From assembly GCA_016783345.1 (NCBI GenBank), contig JADHWT010000002.1:1-34244 (forward strand): DNA of 34,244 bases. Direction: 5' to 3'. The notes under the pieces were generated by a model. It saw only the letters and a program-made list of their open reading frames with translations. It was not told where the DNA came from and made no database searches. This DNA is from Candidatus Omnitrophota bacterium. Lineage in GTDB: Bacteria > NPL-UPA2 > BS750m-G34. Positions 15,496 to 23,794 of this stretch are shown here, in pieces. Each line of letters begins with the position of its first letter. Positions within the stretch are counted from its first letter, which is position 1. The position numbers and the translations under genes were made by a program.

Positions 15496-16143
15496 ATGAA
15501 AAAATTATATTTTTTTATTTTCCTTTTGGGGATAACCGTTTTAGCCTTTGGGGAAGAGAAAGAAGAGACCCCATTTCAATATAACTGCCGCTGGTATCGG
15601 AATGATTTTAAGTGGTGGGATACCTGGCACAAAGAGCTTTATGGGGACCTGGGAAAAAAGAGGACCAAAGACAGTTATAATGCAAAGCACCTCATAGATT
15701 CCATTAAGAGATTAAAGAGATGGGTCCTCCCGGAGAAGGCCGGTCTCTTTGAAAGTTTTATGGAATTTTACGGGACAATCAAGAAAGACGTAGAGAAGGG
15801 TAATTTAAGAAAGCATGATATAAACAGAATCAAGCATTCATTAAAAATAAAGAGAAAAGAGTTTGTAACTCAATTTCATTATAAAAATTTAAAGCCCGGA
15901 GAGTGGATTAGTAAGGAGGTGGTGGATAAATCTACGTTTGAGAAGATAGAAACAGCGCCTATGTTTATTACATCTAAAGAAAAATCAAAACATAGATATG
16001 TAGCGCATCGATATGGAAGGGTCTTCCACAAACGGAGTTGTGATATAGTCAAGGATATGAAGGAAAGCGACAAGATATATTTTAAGACCAGGCGCCGCGC
16101 CCTTTCTACTAACCGCAAACGCTGCCGGGAATGCAAGCCCTGA
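15496..16143 (+). CDS. Exported protein with C-terminal Ada-like metal-binding motif
   Basis: I start it at ATG 15496 (AGAGG 5 nt upstream). An in-frame start at 15454 would put 14 residues before a clear signal peptide, MKKLYFFIFLLGITVLAFG. The mature part is about 195 residues, Lys/Arg-rich and mostly helical, with a WYRNDFKWWDTWHKELYG aromatic patch. The last 45 residues match the small zinc domain found at the end of Ada-type and many exported nuclease-like proteins: RVFHKRSCDIVK, then IYFKTRRRAL, then KRCRECKP. Here the first ligand is His (FHxxxC) and not Cys. The function is unknown; the protein is probably periplasmic. Confidence 0.7.
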   Translation: MKKLYFFIFLLGITVLAFGEEKEETPFQYNCRWYRNDFKWWDTWHKELYGDLGKKRTKDSYNAKHLIDSIKRLKRWVLPEKAGLFESFMEFYGTIKKDVEKGNLRKHDINRIKHSLKIKRKEFVTQFHYKNLKPGEWISKEVVDKSTFEKIETAPMFITSKEKSKHRYVAHRYGRVFHKRSCDIVKDMKESDKIYFKTRRRALSTNRKRCRECKP

Positions 16144-16956
16144 ATGAAGCCCGCGAAAAGATTTGTTATACTGCTCACAGATTTTGGCCTAACCGACGGA
16201 TATGTCGGGACCATGAAAGGTGTCATCTCCAGTATAAGTCCGGAGGTAACTGTCTACGATTTAATCCATGAGATTCCTCCGCAGGATATTGAGGCCGCCG
16301 CTGTTGTGCTTTCCTCATCATATAGATTTTTCCCGAGGCAGAGTATCTTTGTGGCAGTGGTTGACCCTGGGGTGGGCAGCGAGAGGGCGATTATAGCATT
16401 GAAGACTGATTCATACATTTTTCTTGCGCCGGATAACGGGCTTTTGAGTTTAATTGCCGAAAGGGAAAATGTCCGCAGTGTTGTTAAGGTGGTAAACAAA
16501 AAATATTTTTTAAAAGATGTCAGCTCTACATTCCATGGCCGTGATATCTTTGCCCCTGTTGCAGGGTATCTTTCGCTTGGAGTGAGGATGGAAGAGATAG
16601 GAGAGCCTGTTCAGGATATAACAAAGCTCAGTCTATCCGAGGTAAGGATAGCGCCTCGCAGGTCTCTCACAGGCAGGGTAATATATATTGACAGATTTGG
16701 TAATATCATGACCAATATTAGTGAGAAGAATTTTTTGTCTTTCACTGAGGGAGATAAAACGCAGAAGATGGTTGCTGAGATAAAGAGAAAGACTGTTACC
16801 AAATTTGTAAATCACTATAATCAGGGTTTACCAGGAGAGCTTATTATGCTTATGGGCAGTAGTGGATATCTGGAGATATCTATAAATAAGGGCAGGGCCG
16901 GTGATATGCTTAAGACATCACCCGGGGATATGGTGGAGATAAAATGGCTAAATTGA
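16144..16956 (+). CDS. SAM hydroxide adenosyltransferase (DUF62, SAM hydrolase)
   Basis: Relative of fluorinase/chlorinase that uses water to split S-adenosylmethionine into adenosine and methionine. Family blocks are LLTDFGLTDGYVGTMKG (10-26), VVDPGVGSERAII, LAPDNGLL, STFHGRDIFAPVAGYLSLG and YIDRFGNIMTNI. At 270 residues it is full length. It begins directly at the stop of the preceding gene and overlaps cobU by 13 nt. The physiological role of this family is poorly understood. Confidence 0.9.
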   Translation: MKPAKRFVILLTDFGLTDGYVGTMKGVISSISPEVTVYDLIHEIPPQDIEAAAVVLSSSYRFFPRQSIFVAVVDPGVGSERAIIALKTDSYIFLAPDNGLLSLIAERENVRSVVKVVNKKYFLKDVSSTFHGRDIFAPVAGYLSLGVRMEEIGEPVQDITKLSLSEVRIAPRRSLTGRVIYIDRFGNIMTNISEKNFLSFTEGDKTQKMVAEIKRKTVTKFVNHYNQGLPGELIMLMGSSGYLEISINKGRAGDMLKTSPGDMVEIKWLN

Positions 16957-17495
16957 TTTTTATTTTAGGCGGGGCAAGGAGCGGGAAAAGTTCCTTCGCC
17001 TGTAAATTAGCAGAAGACATGTGCCCTTCAATGGGGGATGTAGTTTATCTGGCTACGGCTGAGGTGACTGATGATGAGATGGCTCGCCGTATTGCCCGGC
17101 ATAAGGCCCGGAGGCCTTCCCATTGGCAGACTATAGAAGAGCCGCGCAATTTGGCAAGGATAACTAAAATACTTGGAGAGACAGAAAAAGTAGTCTTACT
17201 TGATTGTTTGACTATACTTTTATCAAATATAATATTAAGCGAAGTAAAGGATCAAAAAGACTTATATAAGCATGAAGAAAGATTAGTCAAAAGTTTTTCT
17301 TCTCTTGCTGAGGCAGCAGCGAAAAGCGCTTTTCCTGTGATTTTTGTATCTAATGAAGTTGGCATGGGGATATGTCCGGAAAATTATCTGGGGAGGGTCT
17401 TTAGAGATCTTGTAGGGCGAATAAATCAGGAGATATCAAGAAAGGCTGCGGAAGTATATTTTCTCCGCGCAGGGATTCCGCAGAAGATAAAATAA
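16944..17495 (+). CDS. cobU: Adenosylcobinamide kinase / guanylyltransferase
   Basis: Activates adenosylcobinamide for nucleotide-loop assembly of cobamides. The P-loop GGARSGKS is at residues 9-16. The guanylylated histidine is probably H53 in RIARHKARRP, with LLDCLTILLSN and the C-terminal FVSNEVGMGICPENYLGRVFRDLVGRINQ. At 183 residues it is normal. No other clear cobamide gene is present except possibly the histidine phosphatase at 13877. Element A2 begins 6 nt after its stop. Confidence 0.92.
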   Translation: MAKLIFILGGARSGKSSFACKLAEDMCPSMGDVVYLATAEVTDDEMARRIARHKARRPSHWQTIEEPRNLARITKILGETEKVVLLDCLTILLSNIILSEVKDQKDLYKHEERLVKSFSSLAEAAAKSAFPVIFVSNEVGMGICPENYLGRVFRDLVGRINQEISRKAAEVYFLRAGIPQKIK

Positions 17496-17500
17496 GGTAT

Positions 17501-17631
17501 GTCCCTTGTCGCAGAAGATGTTGAGTAAAATGTTTTCAACTTTTTACTCAACGCGACTTCGGGATTAATTCGACCATACAATTTATGTTCACCTGCCGCT
17601 TTGCGGCGGTTTCATAAATTGTGGTCTCATT
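17501..17631 (+). ncRNA. Element A, copy 2: structured leader before the UxuB-like SDR
   Basis: Hairpin 1 uses the same outer stem (TCCC, GTCGC with GCGAC, GGGA) but carries an extra inner stem TTGAGTAAAA/TTTTACTCAA (17521 and 17543). Hairpin 2 has the ACAATTTATG/CATAAATTGT stem with a GC-rich apical extension, GCCGC-TTT-GCGGC, absent from the other copies. It ends in CTCATT followed by AAGGAGG and ATG at 17645. A TAAAAT lies about 7 nt upstream of its 5' edge and might be a -10 box. Confidence 0.75.
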
Positions 17632-17644
17632 AAGGAGGTAATTT

Positions 17645-18466
17645 ATGTGTGATGAATTGTTTGAGCTGAAAGATAAGGTAGTGGTTATTACAGGCGGAGG
17701 AGGAGTGCTCTGCAGTACTATTGCTAAGGCCTTAGCCCAAAGGGGGGCAAAGGTCGCTATCTTGGATCTCAATGAAAAGGCTGCAAAGGATGTGGCTCAA
17801 GAGATTTCGAAGAACCAAGGAGAGGCCATCGGGATTAAGGCCGATGTATTAAAGAAAGACAGTCTTGAGAAAAGTCTTGAGTTTGTCCTTTCTAAATTCA
17901 AAAAAGTAGATATCCTCATCAATGGCGCCGGTGGGAATAAAAAAGAGGCTACCACTTCAGATGAACTTGATTTTTTTAATTTATCTGCTGACGCGGTAAG
18001 ATGGGTTTTTGATTTGAATTTCTTGGGGACATTTCTTCCGTCCCAGGTCTTCGGGAAGGAGCTGGTAAAACAGGGGAAAGGGATTATTTTAAATATCTCT
18101 TCCATGAATGCCTTAAGGCCCCTTACCCGCATCCCGGCCTATTCTGCAGCGAAAGCTGCCGTCAGTAATTTTACCCTGTGGCTGGCTGTGCATATATCAC
18201 AGAATTATTCAAAAAATATCAGGGTCAATGCAGTTGCCCCTGGTTTTTTCCTGACAGAGCAGAACAGGTTTCTTTTAATGGATGAAAAGACAAAGAAGTT
18301 TACCCCGAGAGGTCAAACAATTATTGGTCATACCCCTATGGAGAGGTTTGGTGAGCCTCTCGAACTGATCGGGACCGTTACCTGGCTTCTGTCCGATGCC
18401 TCAGCCTTTGTCCATGGGGTGGTTATACCTGTTGATGGCGGCTTTTCAGCATTTAGTGGGGTATAG
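17645..18466 (+). CDS. SDR oxidoreductase, D-mannonate oxidoreductase (fructuronate reductase) type
   Basis: Short-chain dehydrogenase with cofactor motif VVITGGGGVLCS (13-24); the VLCS variant is typical of the YjmF/UxuB SDR group. Further matches to that group are INGAGGN, VFDLNFLGTFLPSQVF, ISSMNALRPLTRIPAYSAAKAA (catalytic Ser, Tyr, Lys), NAVAPGFFLTEQNRFLL, HTPMERFGEPLELIG and a C-terminal PVDGGFSAFSGV. It would interconvert D-fructuronate and D-mannonate in glucuronate catabolism. No UxuA or UxaC is nearby, so the substrate remains inferred. A strong AAGGAGGT precedes the ATG; element A2 forms its leader. Confidence 0.85.
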   Translation: MCDELFELKDKVVVITGGGGVLCSTIAKALAQRGAKVAILDLNEKAAKDVAQEISKNQGEAIGIKADVLKKDSLEKSLEFVLSKFKKVDILINGAGGNKKEATTSDELDFFNLSADAVRWVFDLNFLGTFLPSQVFGKELVKQGKGIILNISSMNALRPLTRIPAYSAAKAAVSNFTLWLAVHISQNYSKNIRVNAVAPGFFLTEQNRFLLMDEKTKKFTPRGQTIIGHTPMERFGEPLELIGTVTWLLSDASAFVHGVVIPVDGGFSAFSGV

Positions 18467-18478
18467 TGTAAGCGGTAA

Positions 18479-19648
18479 ATGTTAATTTTTGCTGACGAAA
18501 ATATCCCATTCGTAAGGGATGCCTTCAGGACATTTGGCGAAGTAGTCACATTTGCAGGCCGGGAAATAACGAGAGAAAAAATTAAAGACGGAGATATCTT
18601 ACTCGTCAGGACTGTGACCGGGGTCAATAGAGAACTCCTTGAAGGAACTAAAATAAAATTTGTAGCTACAGCAACAATCGGTATTGACCATATTGATACC
18701 GCCTATCTCAAAAAAAATGGAATTGGTTTTTCAAATGCCCAGGGCAGCAATGCCAATTCCGTATCAGAATACGTTATGACCGCCTTGCTCTGTCTCGCAA
18801 ATAGAATGGGTTTTCAACTTTCCCAAAAGAGTCTCGCAGTTATAGGCGTAGGTAATGTAGGAAGCAGGGTTGTAGAGATGGCTAAGGGACTCGGAATGGA
18901 TGTCCTGGAAAACGACCCGCCATTAGCCATGGAGACACGTGAGGTACGCTTTAAGAAAATAGAGGATGTAATAAAGTCAGATATCATAACCTTCCATGTC
19001 CCTCTCTCTTATAAAGGAAAGGACGCTACCTTTCATATGGTTGATGAAAAACTTTTATCCCAACTCAAAAAAGGCGCTATTCTTATCAATACATCCAGGG
19101 GAGGGGTTGTAGAAACAAAGGCCCTTTATGAGGCTATAAAGAAAAGGAATCTTTTAGCCTCTGTAATAGATGTCTGGGAAAATGAACCTGGGATAGATAT
19201 GGAGTTACTTAGAGAGGTAAGCATAGCAACACCCCATATTGCCGGCTATTCTTTTGACGGCAAGGTTAATGGAACGCGTATGATATATAATGCCTGCGCA
19301 GAGTTTTTTAAATTAAAACCAGGCTGGAGGATGGAATCGGTTATGCCAGAGGCCCCTGTTGGAGAGCTAAAAATAGAGACCAGGGGTACCCACAGGATGG
19401 CTTCGCCTAGAGATGAAGGAATGCTCTGGGATACTATCCGTAAGCTCTATGACATAGAGAGAGATGACAAGTCTATTAGAAAGATGTTAAACCTTAGAGG
19501 AGAAGAGCGCGGCCCTTATTTCGATCGCCTCCGTAAGGAATATCCCATCCGAAGGGAATTTTTCAATACTACGCTTACGCTGACGTTCACGTCATCAAAA
19601 AATTTTATAGACAAATTCCTATCCCTGGGCTTTAGACTTAAGATTTAA
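18479..19648 (+). CDS. pdxB: 4-phosphoerythronate dehydrogenase
   Basis: NAD-dependent D-2-hydroxyacid dehydrogenase of the DXP-independent PLP pathway. The N-terminus MLIFADENIPFVRDAF, the TATIGIDHID block (65-73), GSNANSVSEYV, the Rossmann motif GVGNVG (123-128), INTSRGGVVE, and a C-terminal dimerisation segment (about 290-389, with LRKEYPIRREF) match PdxB more than other hydroxyacid dehydrogenases. The length is 389 residues against 378 in E. coli. The start follows the SDR gene by 12 nt, with a weak ribosome-binding site. Confidence 0.88.
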   Translation: MLIFADENIPFVRDAFRTFGEVVTFAGREITREKIKDGDILLVRTVTGVNRELLEGTKIKFVATATIGIDHIDTAYLKKNGIGFSNAQGSNANSVSEYVMTALLCLANRMGFQLSQKSLAVIGVGNVGSRVVEMAKGLGMDVLENDPPLAMETREVRFKKIEDVIKSDIITFHVPLSYKGKDATFHMVDEKLLSQLKKGAILINTSRGGVVETKALYEAIKKRNLLASVIDVWENEPGIDMELLREVSIATPHIAGYSFDGKVNGTRMIYNACAEFFKLKPGWRMESVMPEAPVGELKIETRGTHRMASPRDEGMLWDTIRKLYDIERDDKSIRKMLNLRGEERGPYFDRLRKEYPIRREFFNTTLTLTFTSSKNFIDKFLSLGFRLKI

Positions 19649-19668
19649 AATTCTGAAGACCAATTTTG

Positions 19669-19709
19669 CTTGATTATATAGGAAAGTATATAAAGTGGAC
19701 TTAAGCTAT
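19669..19709 (+). repeat. Repeat B, copy 1 (gene-start-like fragment)
   Basis: 41 nt matching 26001-26041 at 37 positions. The shared stretch includes AGGAAAG, a GTG start and the codons for MDLSY. Here the frame runs only to MDLSYQPKADLA and a stop at 19733. It appears to be a fragment of the 5' end of the kinase gene at 26027 or of a paralogue. Confidence 0.6.
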
Positions 19710-19731
19710 CAGCCAAAGGCTGATTTGGCTT
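19703..19731 (+). repeat. Inverted repeat overlapping the ADTH synthase promoter
   Basis: ATCAGCC (19708-19714), loop AAA, GGCTGAT (19718-19724), with outer AAGC/GCTT. A competing stem AGCCAAA/TTTGGCT (19711-19730) is also perfect. It may end the pdxB transcript, though no T-run follows directly, or act as an operator, since its right edge touches the -35 box. Confidence 0.45.
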
Positions 19732-19758
19732 GACTTAGGGGGATATATTTTTTATAAT
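19730..19758 (+). promoter_or_regulatory. Sigma-70-like promoter of the ADTH synthase / DHQ synthase II operon
   Basis: TTGACT (19730-19735), exactly 17 nt, TATAAT (19753-19758). Transcription would start near 19765, leaving a leader of about 17 nt that contains the AAAGGAGGG ribosome-binding site. Confidence 0.8.
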
Positions 19759-19781
19759 CATTTTTAAAGGAGGGACAGGAG

Positions 19782-20573
19782 ATGATAGGGAAAGGTATTA
19801 GATTAGAGCGGATTATAGATAGAAATTCCGGACGTACTGTTATTGTCCCGATGGACCATGGGATTACAATGGGCCCTATTGCCGGCTTAATTGACATGAA
19901 GGTCACTATTGACAAGATGGTCAACGGTGGCGCCAATGCCATTGTTGTGCATAAAGGTATTGTGCGGGAAGGGCATCGCGGAACTGGTAAGGATGTAGGG
20001 CTCATCATACATCTCTCGGCAAGCACAATTATCGGGCCTGATCCCAATGCGAAGGTTGCTGTCTGTGAAGTAGAAGAGGCGATAAAATTAGGAGCAGATG
20101 CTGTTTCAGTCCACATAAATCTTGGCGCAGAGACAGAAGGAGAGATGTTAAGGCATCTGGGAAAAGTAAGCAGGGAATGTCAGCACTGGGGAATGCCGCT
20201 TGTAGCTATGATGTATACGCGCGGGAAAAAAGTCAAGAGTGAATATGACGTTAAACATATCAAACATGCAGCCAGGGTTGGCGCTGAACTCGGCGCAGAC
20301 CTGGTCAAGGTGAATTACACAGGGAGTGTTGACTCATTTAAAGAGGTAACCGAAGGCTGTCCTGTCCCTGTAGTTATTGCAGGAGGTGAAAAGGTAGAGA
20401 CAGATGATGCCCTTTTTAAGATGGTTGAGGGAGCGCTTAAGGCCGGAGCTAAGGGGGTCTCGATCGGCCGAAATACCTTCCAACATAAATCACCTGCGAA
20501 GGTAGTCGCTGCCATTGGTAAGATAGTCCATAAAAATTGCTCAGTGAGAGAAGCCTTAGGATTACTTAAATGA
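19782..20573 (+). CDS. 2-amino-3,7-dideoxy-D-threo-hept-6-ulosonate (ADTH) synthase
   Basis: Class I aldolase of the archaeal-type entry to aromatic amino acids; it condenses aspartate semialdehyde with 6-deoxy-5-ketofructose 1-phosphate. Conserved features are [11 protein letters not shown] (22-32), [13 protein letters not shown], the Schiff-base lysine in [10 protein letters not shown] (K176), a tyrosine in MMYTRGKK (Y145), and phosphate-binding GGEKVETDD and SIGRNTFQH. At 263 residues it is family-sized. A fructose-bisphosphate aldolase (FbaB type) is the closest alternative, but the adjacent DHQ synthase II makes the aromatic role much more likely. A strong ribosome-binding site precedes the ATG. 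Confidence 0.9.
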   Translation: MIGKGIRLERIIDRNSGRTVIVPMDHGITMGPIAGLIDMKVTIDKMVNGGANAIVVHKGIVREGHRGTGKDVGLIIHLSASTIIGPDPNAKVAVCEVEEAIKLGADAVSVHINLGAETEGEMLRHLGKVSRECQHWGMPLVAMMYTRGKKVKSEYDVKHIKHAARVGAELGADLVKVNYTGSVDSFKEVTEGCPVPVVIAGGEKVETDDALFKMVEGALKAGAKGVSIGRNTFQHKSPAKVVAAIGKIVHKNCSVREALGLLK

Positions 20574-20580
20574 GATTGCA

Positions 20581-21579
20581 ATGACAATGAAGAAGATCTG
20601 GGTAAATCTTATTCCATGGGATGAAGCGCTGGCCAGGGCAGCTATTGACAGCGGCGCTGAGGCTTTGCTTGTTGCAAAAGGTGACAGCCACAAGGCAAAA
20701 AAGATTGCAGGGGTAAAGACTGTCAGTGAAGACGGAGACATTGTCCTCGGGAAAGATGCGGAAGTCGTAGAGATAAAATCTAAAGCTGATGAGGTCAAGG
20801 CATCCGGGATTCCTAAAGACAGGATAGTTATCCTCCGCATGAAGGACTGGACTATCATCCCGTTAGAAAATTTGATTGCCCAGCGCGGTAATTTAGTAGT
20901 AGAGGTTACATCAGGGGAAGAGGCAAAGGTCATGACCGAGGTCCTGGAAAAGGGCGTAGACGGAGTGCTTTTTAATATAAGAGATAAAGAACAGCTTTGT
21001 AAAGGGATTAAACTTGTGCAGGGTTTTTCTCACCAGCTTTCACTTGTTAAGGCAAAGATTAAAGGGACCAAGGTCCTTGGACTCGGAGACAGGGCATGCA
21101 TTGATACCTGCACTATGATGAGACCGGGGCAAGGGATGCTTATCGGTAACACAGGCGGAGGTTTTTTTCTGGTGCACGCTGAGGTAGTTGAAAATCCATA
21201 CGTAGAATCAAGGCCATTTCGGGTCAATGCAGGAAGTCTCCACGCATATGTCCTTGTGCCCGGCGGCGGGACCAGGTATCTCTCAGAACTAAGGGCCGGG
21301 GATGAGGTCCTGGTTGTCGGCCATGACGGGCATACTGAAACTGCATTTATCGGACGGGTCAAGGTAGAGAAAAGGCCGATGTTTCTGGTTACGGCAGAGG
21401 CTTGTGGAAAAGACCTGTCCCTTGTTCTCCAGAATGCCGAGACCATTACCCTTACCACTCCTGACGGGAAGGCAGTACCTGTAACAAGCCTCAAGAAGGG
21501 TGATGAGGTAATGGCATATCTTGAAGAAGGCGGCCGCCATTTCGGGGTTAAGGTAGAAGAGACAATTATCGAAAGGTGA
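20581..21579 (+). CDS. 3-dehydroquinate synthase II
   Basis: Converts ADTH oxidatively to 3-dehydroquinate, replacing AroB in organisms without DAHP synthase. The N-terminus KKIWVNLIPWDEALARAAIDSGAEALLV, the MKDWTIIPLENLIA block, VLGLGDRACIDTCTMMRPGQGMLIGN, FRVNAGSLHAYVLVPGGGTRYLSELRAGDEVLVV and the C-terminal AETITLTTPDGKAVPVTSLKKGDEV are distinctive. It is 332 residues long. A second ATG two codons in is an equally good start. It forms an operon with the aldolase (7-nt gap). Confidence 0.93.
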   Translation: MTMKKIWVNLIPWDEALARAAIDSGAEALLVAKGDSHKAKKIAGVKTVSEDGDIVLGKDAEVVEIKSKADEVKASGIPKDRIVILRMKDWTIIPLENLIAQRGNLVVEVTSGEEAKVMTEVLEKGVDGVLFNIRDKEQLCKGIKLVQGFSHQLSLVKAKIKGTKVLGLGDRACIDTCTMMRPGQGMLIGNTGGGFFLVHAEVVENPYVESRPFRVNAGSLHAYVLVPGGGTRYLSELRAGDEVLVVGHDGHTETAFIGRVKVEKRPMFLVTAEACGKDLSLVLQNAETITLTTPDGKAVPVTSLKKGDEVMAYLEEGGRHFGVKVEETIIER

Positions 21580-21588
21580 AGGCGGTAT

Positions 21589-21936
21589 TTGAAAAAGAGA
21601 TTACGTTTAACAGTTATTGAGCTCTGGCTTCTTCTCATTATGCTCGGGTCAATAATACTCACTATATGGCCGCAGCTTGAAGTGGTAAAAGAGGCGCGGG
21701 ACAAACAGGAATGCGTGGCTAATTTGCTTAGTATAATAATGGCCATCCGTCTATATGAAGCGAAAGAAGGGGTAGAGTATAACGACCGCGCTATAAAGGG
21801 ATTAGTAAGTAAGGGGTATCTCTCTGAAGAGCTTATCTGTCCTGCAACAGGTGACTATTATCGAATTGATCCTGAAGATGATCTGGCATTTTGTCCGAGC
21901 GGCAGACCAGGCCATAGATGGCCATTGCAGGAATAG
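21589..21936 (+). CDS. Pseudopilin-like protein with degenerate processing site
   Basis: 115 residues from a TTG start with GGCGG nearby. The N-terminus KKRLRLTVIELWLLLIMLGSIILTIWP is a type IV prepilin-like hydrophobic helix: the glutamate at mature position 5 is kept (LTVIE), but the residue before the expected cleavage site is Arg and not Gly. The C-terminus has two cysteines in ICPATGDYYRIDPEDDLAFCPSG, an arrangement common at the end of small pseudopilins. It may be an uncleaved membrane-anchored relative. pilB lies 5 kb downstream. Confidence 0.65.
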   Translation: MKKRLRLTVIELWLLLIMLGSIILTIWPQLEVVKEARDKQECVANLLSIIMAIRLYEAKEGVEYNDRAIKGLVSKGYLSEELICPATGDYYRIDPEDDLAFCPSGRPGHRWPLQE

Positions 21937-22632
21937 GTGAAAGTTACAGCTATAGTGCCGGCAGCCGGGGCAGGTAAAAGGATGAGGCAGACAGTTTCTA
22001 AACCTTATCTATTGATCGGAGGAAAGCCGATCCTTAGTTATACCCTTGATGCCTTGAATCGTTCGGATGAGATACAGGAGATAATAGTGGTGACCATGGC
22101 CGGGGAGATTGATTTGTGTAAGAAGGATGTAGTAAAGCGGTTTAATTTTAATAAGGTTTCTGCTGTTATCCCCGGCGGGGAGAAAAGACAGGACTCAGTC
22201 TATAAAGGTTTAAAGAGTATAAAAAATGAAGTGGATATTGTCCTTATCCACGATGGGGTCCGTCCTTTTTTGAGTCAGAGGCTCTTGAAGGACGTTATAA
22301 AATGCGCTGCGCAATTTAAAAATGCAATTACAGCTATCCCTGTAAAGGATACCTTAAAAAAGATTGATAAAAAAGGCTGTGTGGAAGAGACTATTTCCCG
22401 TGATGCTGTCTGGCATGTCCAGACTCCGCAGGCCTTTGACTACCACCAGATTATGGAGGCGCATGAGAAGGCGTCCAAAGATAATTTTTATGGGACAGAT
22501 GATGCAGGACTGGTGGAGAGGTGCGGGTATCCGGTTAAGATTGTAGCGGGGACACCGCAGAATATAAAAATAACTATGCCGGAGGACCTCACTATGGCTG
22601 AAGCGATATTAGAGTTAAGTAGTAAAGATTAA
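21937..22632 (+). CDS. ispD: 2-C-methyl-D-erythritol 4-phosphate cytidylyltransferase
   Basis: Third step of the MEP isoprenoid pathway (CTP + MEP to CDP-ME). The nucleotide-binding PAAGAGKRMRQTVSKPYLL lies at 9-27, with GGEKRQDSVYKGL, LIHDGVRPFLS, the IPVKDTLKKI block, TPQAFDYHQI and GTDDAGLVER. It is 231 residues long. The GTG start immediately follows the previous stop, with AGGA 4-5 nt upstream. It is followed by ispF, the common ispD-ispF order. Confidence 0.96.
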   Translation: MKVTAIVPAAGAGKRMRQTVSKPYLLIGGKPILSYTLDALNRSDEIQEIIVVTMAGEIDLCKKDVVKRFNFNKVSAVIPGGEKRQDSVYKGLKSIKNEVDIVLIHDGVRPFLSQRLLKDVIKCAAQFKNAITAIPVKDTLKKIDKKGCVEETISRDAVWHVQTPQAFDYHQIMEAHEKASKDNFYGTDDAGLVERCGYPVKIVAGTPQNIKITMPEDLTMAEAILELSSKD

Positions 22633-22640
22633 GTATTCGT

Positions 22641-23117
22641 ATGATAAAGGTAGGATATGGAGTAGATTTTCATCGCCTTGTGAAAGGAAGGAAACTTATT
22701 TTAGGGGGGATAGATATAGATTATCCTTTAGGTCTTGAAGGGCACTCAGACGCTGATGTGATTATACATGCAATAAGTGACGCAATCCTTGGAGGCGCGG
22801 GCCTCGGGGACATTGGAAAATATTTTCCTGAAACCCCGGAGTATAAAGACATATCAAGTATAGAGATTTTGAAGAGAGTAAACAGGATGCTTCCCGGAGA
22901 TGCATCTATTAACCACATTGACCTTACGTTTATCGGGGAGGAGCCGAAGATAGCGCCCTGCGCAGAAGAGATGAAGGGTAAGATTGCCAATGCCCTGGGC
23001 ATCAGGGGAGAGATGGTAAATATCAAGGCTACTACTACCGAGGGATTAGGCGCGGTTGGGGAGAAGAAAGGCCTGGGGTGCCAGGCTGTTGTTACACTGG
23101 AGGTGGGGAAAAAATGA
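22641..23117 (+). CDS. ispF: 2-C-methyl-D-erythritol 2,4-cyclodiphosphate synthase
   Basis: Fifth MEP-pathway step; cyclises CDP-ME 2-phosphate, with a Zn site. GYGVDFHRL gives the metal ligands Asp8 and His10, followed by [34 protein letters not shown] and the C-terminal [23 protein letters not shown]. It is 158 residues long, typical. The stop overlaps the cysE start (ATGA), so the two are translationally coupled. The intermediate kinase IspE is not in this window. Confidence 0.97.
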   Translation: MIKVGYGVDFHRLVKGRKLILGGIDIDYPLGLEGHSDADVIIHAISDAILGGAGLGDIGKYFPETPEYKDISSIEILKRVNRMLPGDASINHIDLTFIGEEPKIAPCAEEMKGKIANALGIRGEMVNIKATTTEGLGAVGEKKGLGCQAVVTLEVGKK

Positions 23118-23791
23118 AAAAAGAAATACAAGCTGTTTTTGAAAGAGATCCGGCAGCGCGTAATACCTTTGAGGTGATTTTGACCTATTCGGGACTCCAT
23201 GCTATATTCTTCTACCGTCTTTCCAATTTTCTCTTGCGCTTGAATGTCCCTGCTTTGCCAAGGTTTGTCTCACAGGTGGCGCGGTTTTTAACCGGTATTG
23301 AGATTCACCCGGGCGCCAGGATTGGAGAGGGATTGTTTATTGACCATGGAATGGGAGTGGTGATTGGCGAGACTTCTGTGATAGGAGATAACGTAACTCT
23401 TTTTCAGGGTGCTACTCTCGGCGGGACAGGCAAGGAAAAGGGCAAACGCCATCCCACCTTAGGGAATAATGTAGTCGTCGGAGCGGGGGCAAAGATACTG
23501 GGAGATATCACTGTCGGAGACAATGTCAATATCGGGGCTAATGCAGTGGTAATTAGAGATGTCCCTTCTAATTCTACTGTAGTAGGTGTTCCCGGCCGCA
23601 TAGCGCGCCATAAAGGGAAAAGGCGACCAGGTATTTCGCTTGACCATACGAATCTTCCCGACCCGATTGCAGAGAAGATCACGCAATTACAGGAAACGAT
23701 TGATGAGCTTGAAGAACATATGGAGTGCTGGAAGAAGGGCGTGCCATGTGCAGCTATTAAGGAAAAACAAAAAGAAAAAGGGGATAAATAG
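23114..23791 (+). CDS. cysE: Serine O-acetyltransferase
   Basis: Acetylates L-serine with acetyl-CoA, first step of cysteine synthesis. A left-handed beta-helix of hexapeptide repeats (about 70-185) contains [26 protein letters not shown] with the catalytic Asp-His pair, and [30 protein letters not shown] start at ATG 23114 (GGAGGTGGGG just upstream, ATGA overlap with ispF), giving 225 residues. A start 36 nt upstream is open but unsupported. The short N-terminal helical part is like the Bacillus/cyanobacterial form and not the 273-residue E. coli form. Confidence 0.94.
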   Translation: MKKEIQAVFERDPAARNTFEVILTYSGLHAIFFYRLSNFLLRLNVPALPRFVSQVARFLTGIEIHPGARIGEGLFIDHGMGVVIGETSVIGDNVTLFQGATLGGTGKEKGKRHPTLGNNVVVGAGAKILGDITVGDNVNIGANAVVIRDVPSNSTVVGVPGRIARHKGKRRPGISLDHTNLPDPIAEKITQLQETIDELEEHMECWKKGVPCAAIKEKQKEKGDK

Positions 23792-23794
23792 TCT

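Noticed and set aside
19695..19733. 12-residue leader peptide plus competing hairpins, suggestive of transcription attenuation before ADTH synthase
   Set aside because: A near-consensus promoter lies at 19730-19758, downstream of the peptide, so it would not be on that transcript; the peptide has no run of aromatic codons.
21030..21746. Long minus-strand open frame (238 codons) opposite the DHQ synthase II gene
   Set aside because: It mirrors a strongly conserved gene, has Ser/Arg/Thr-rich shadow composition and no ribosome-binding site.
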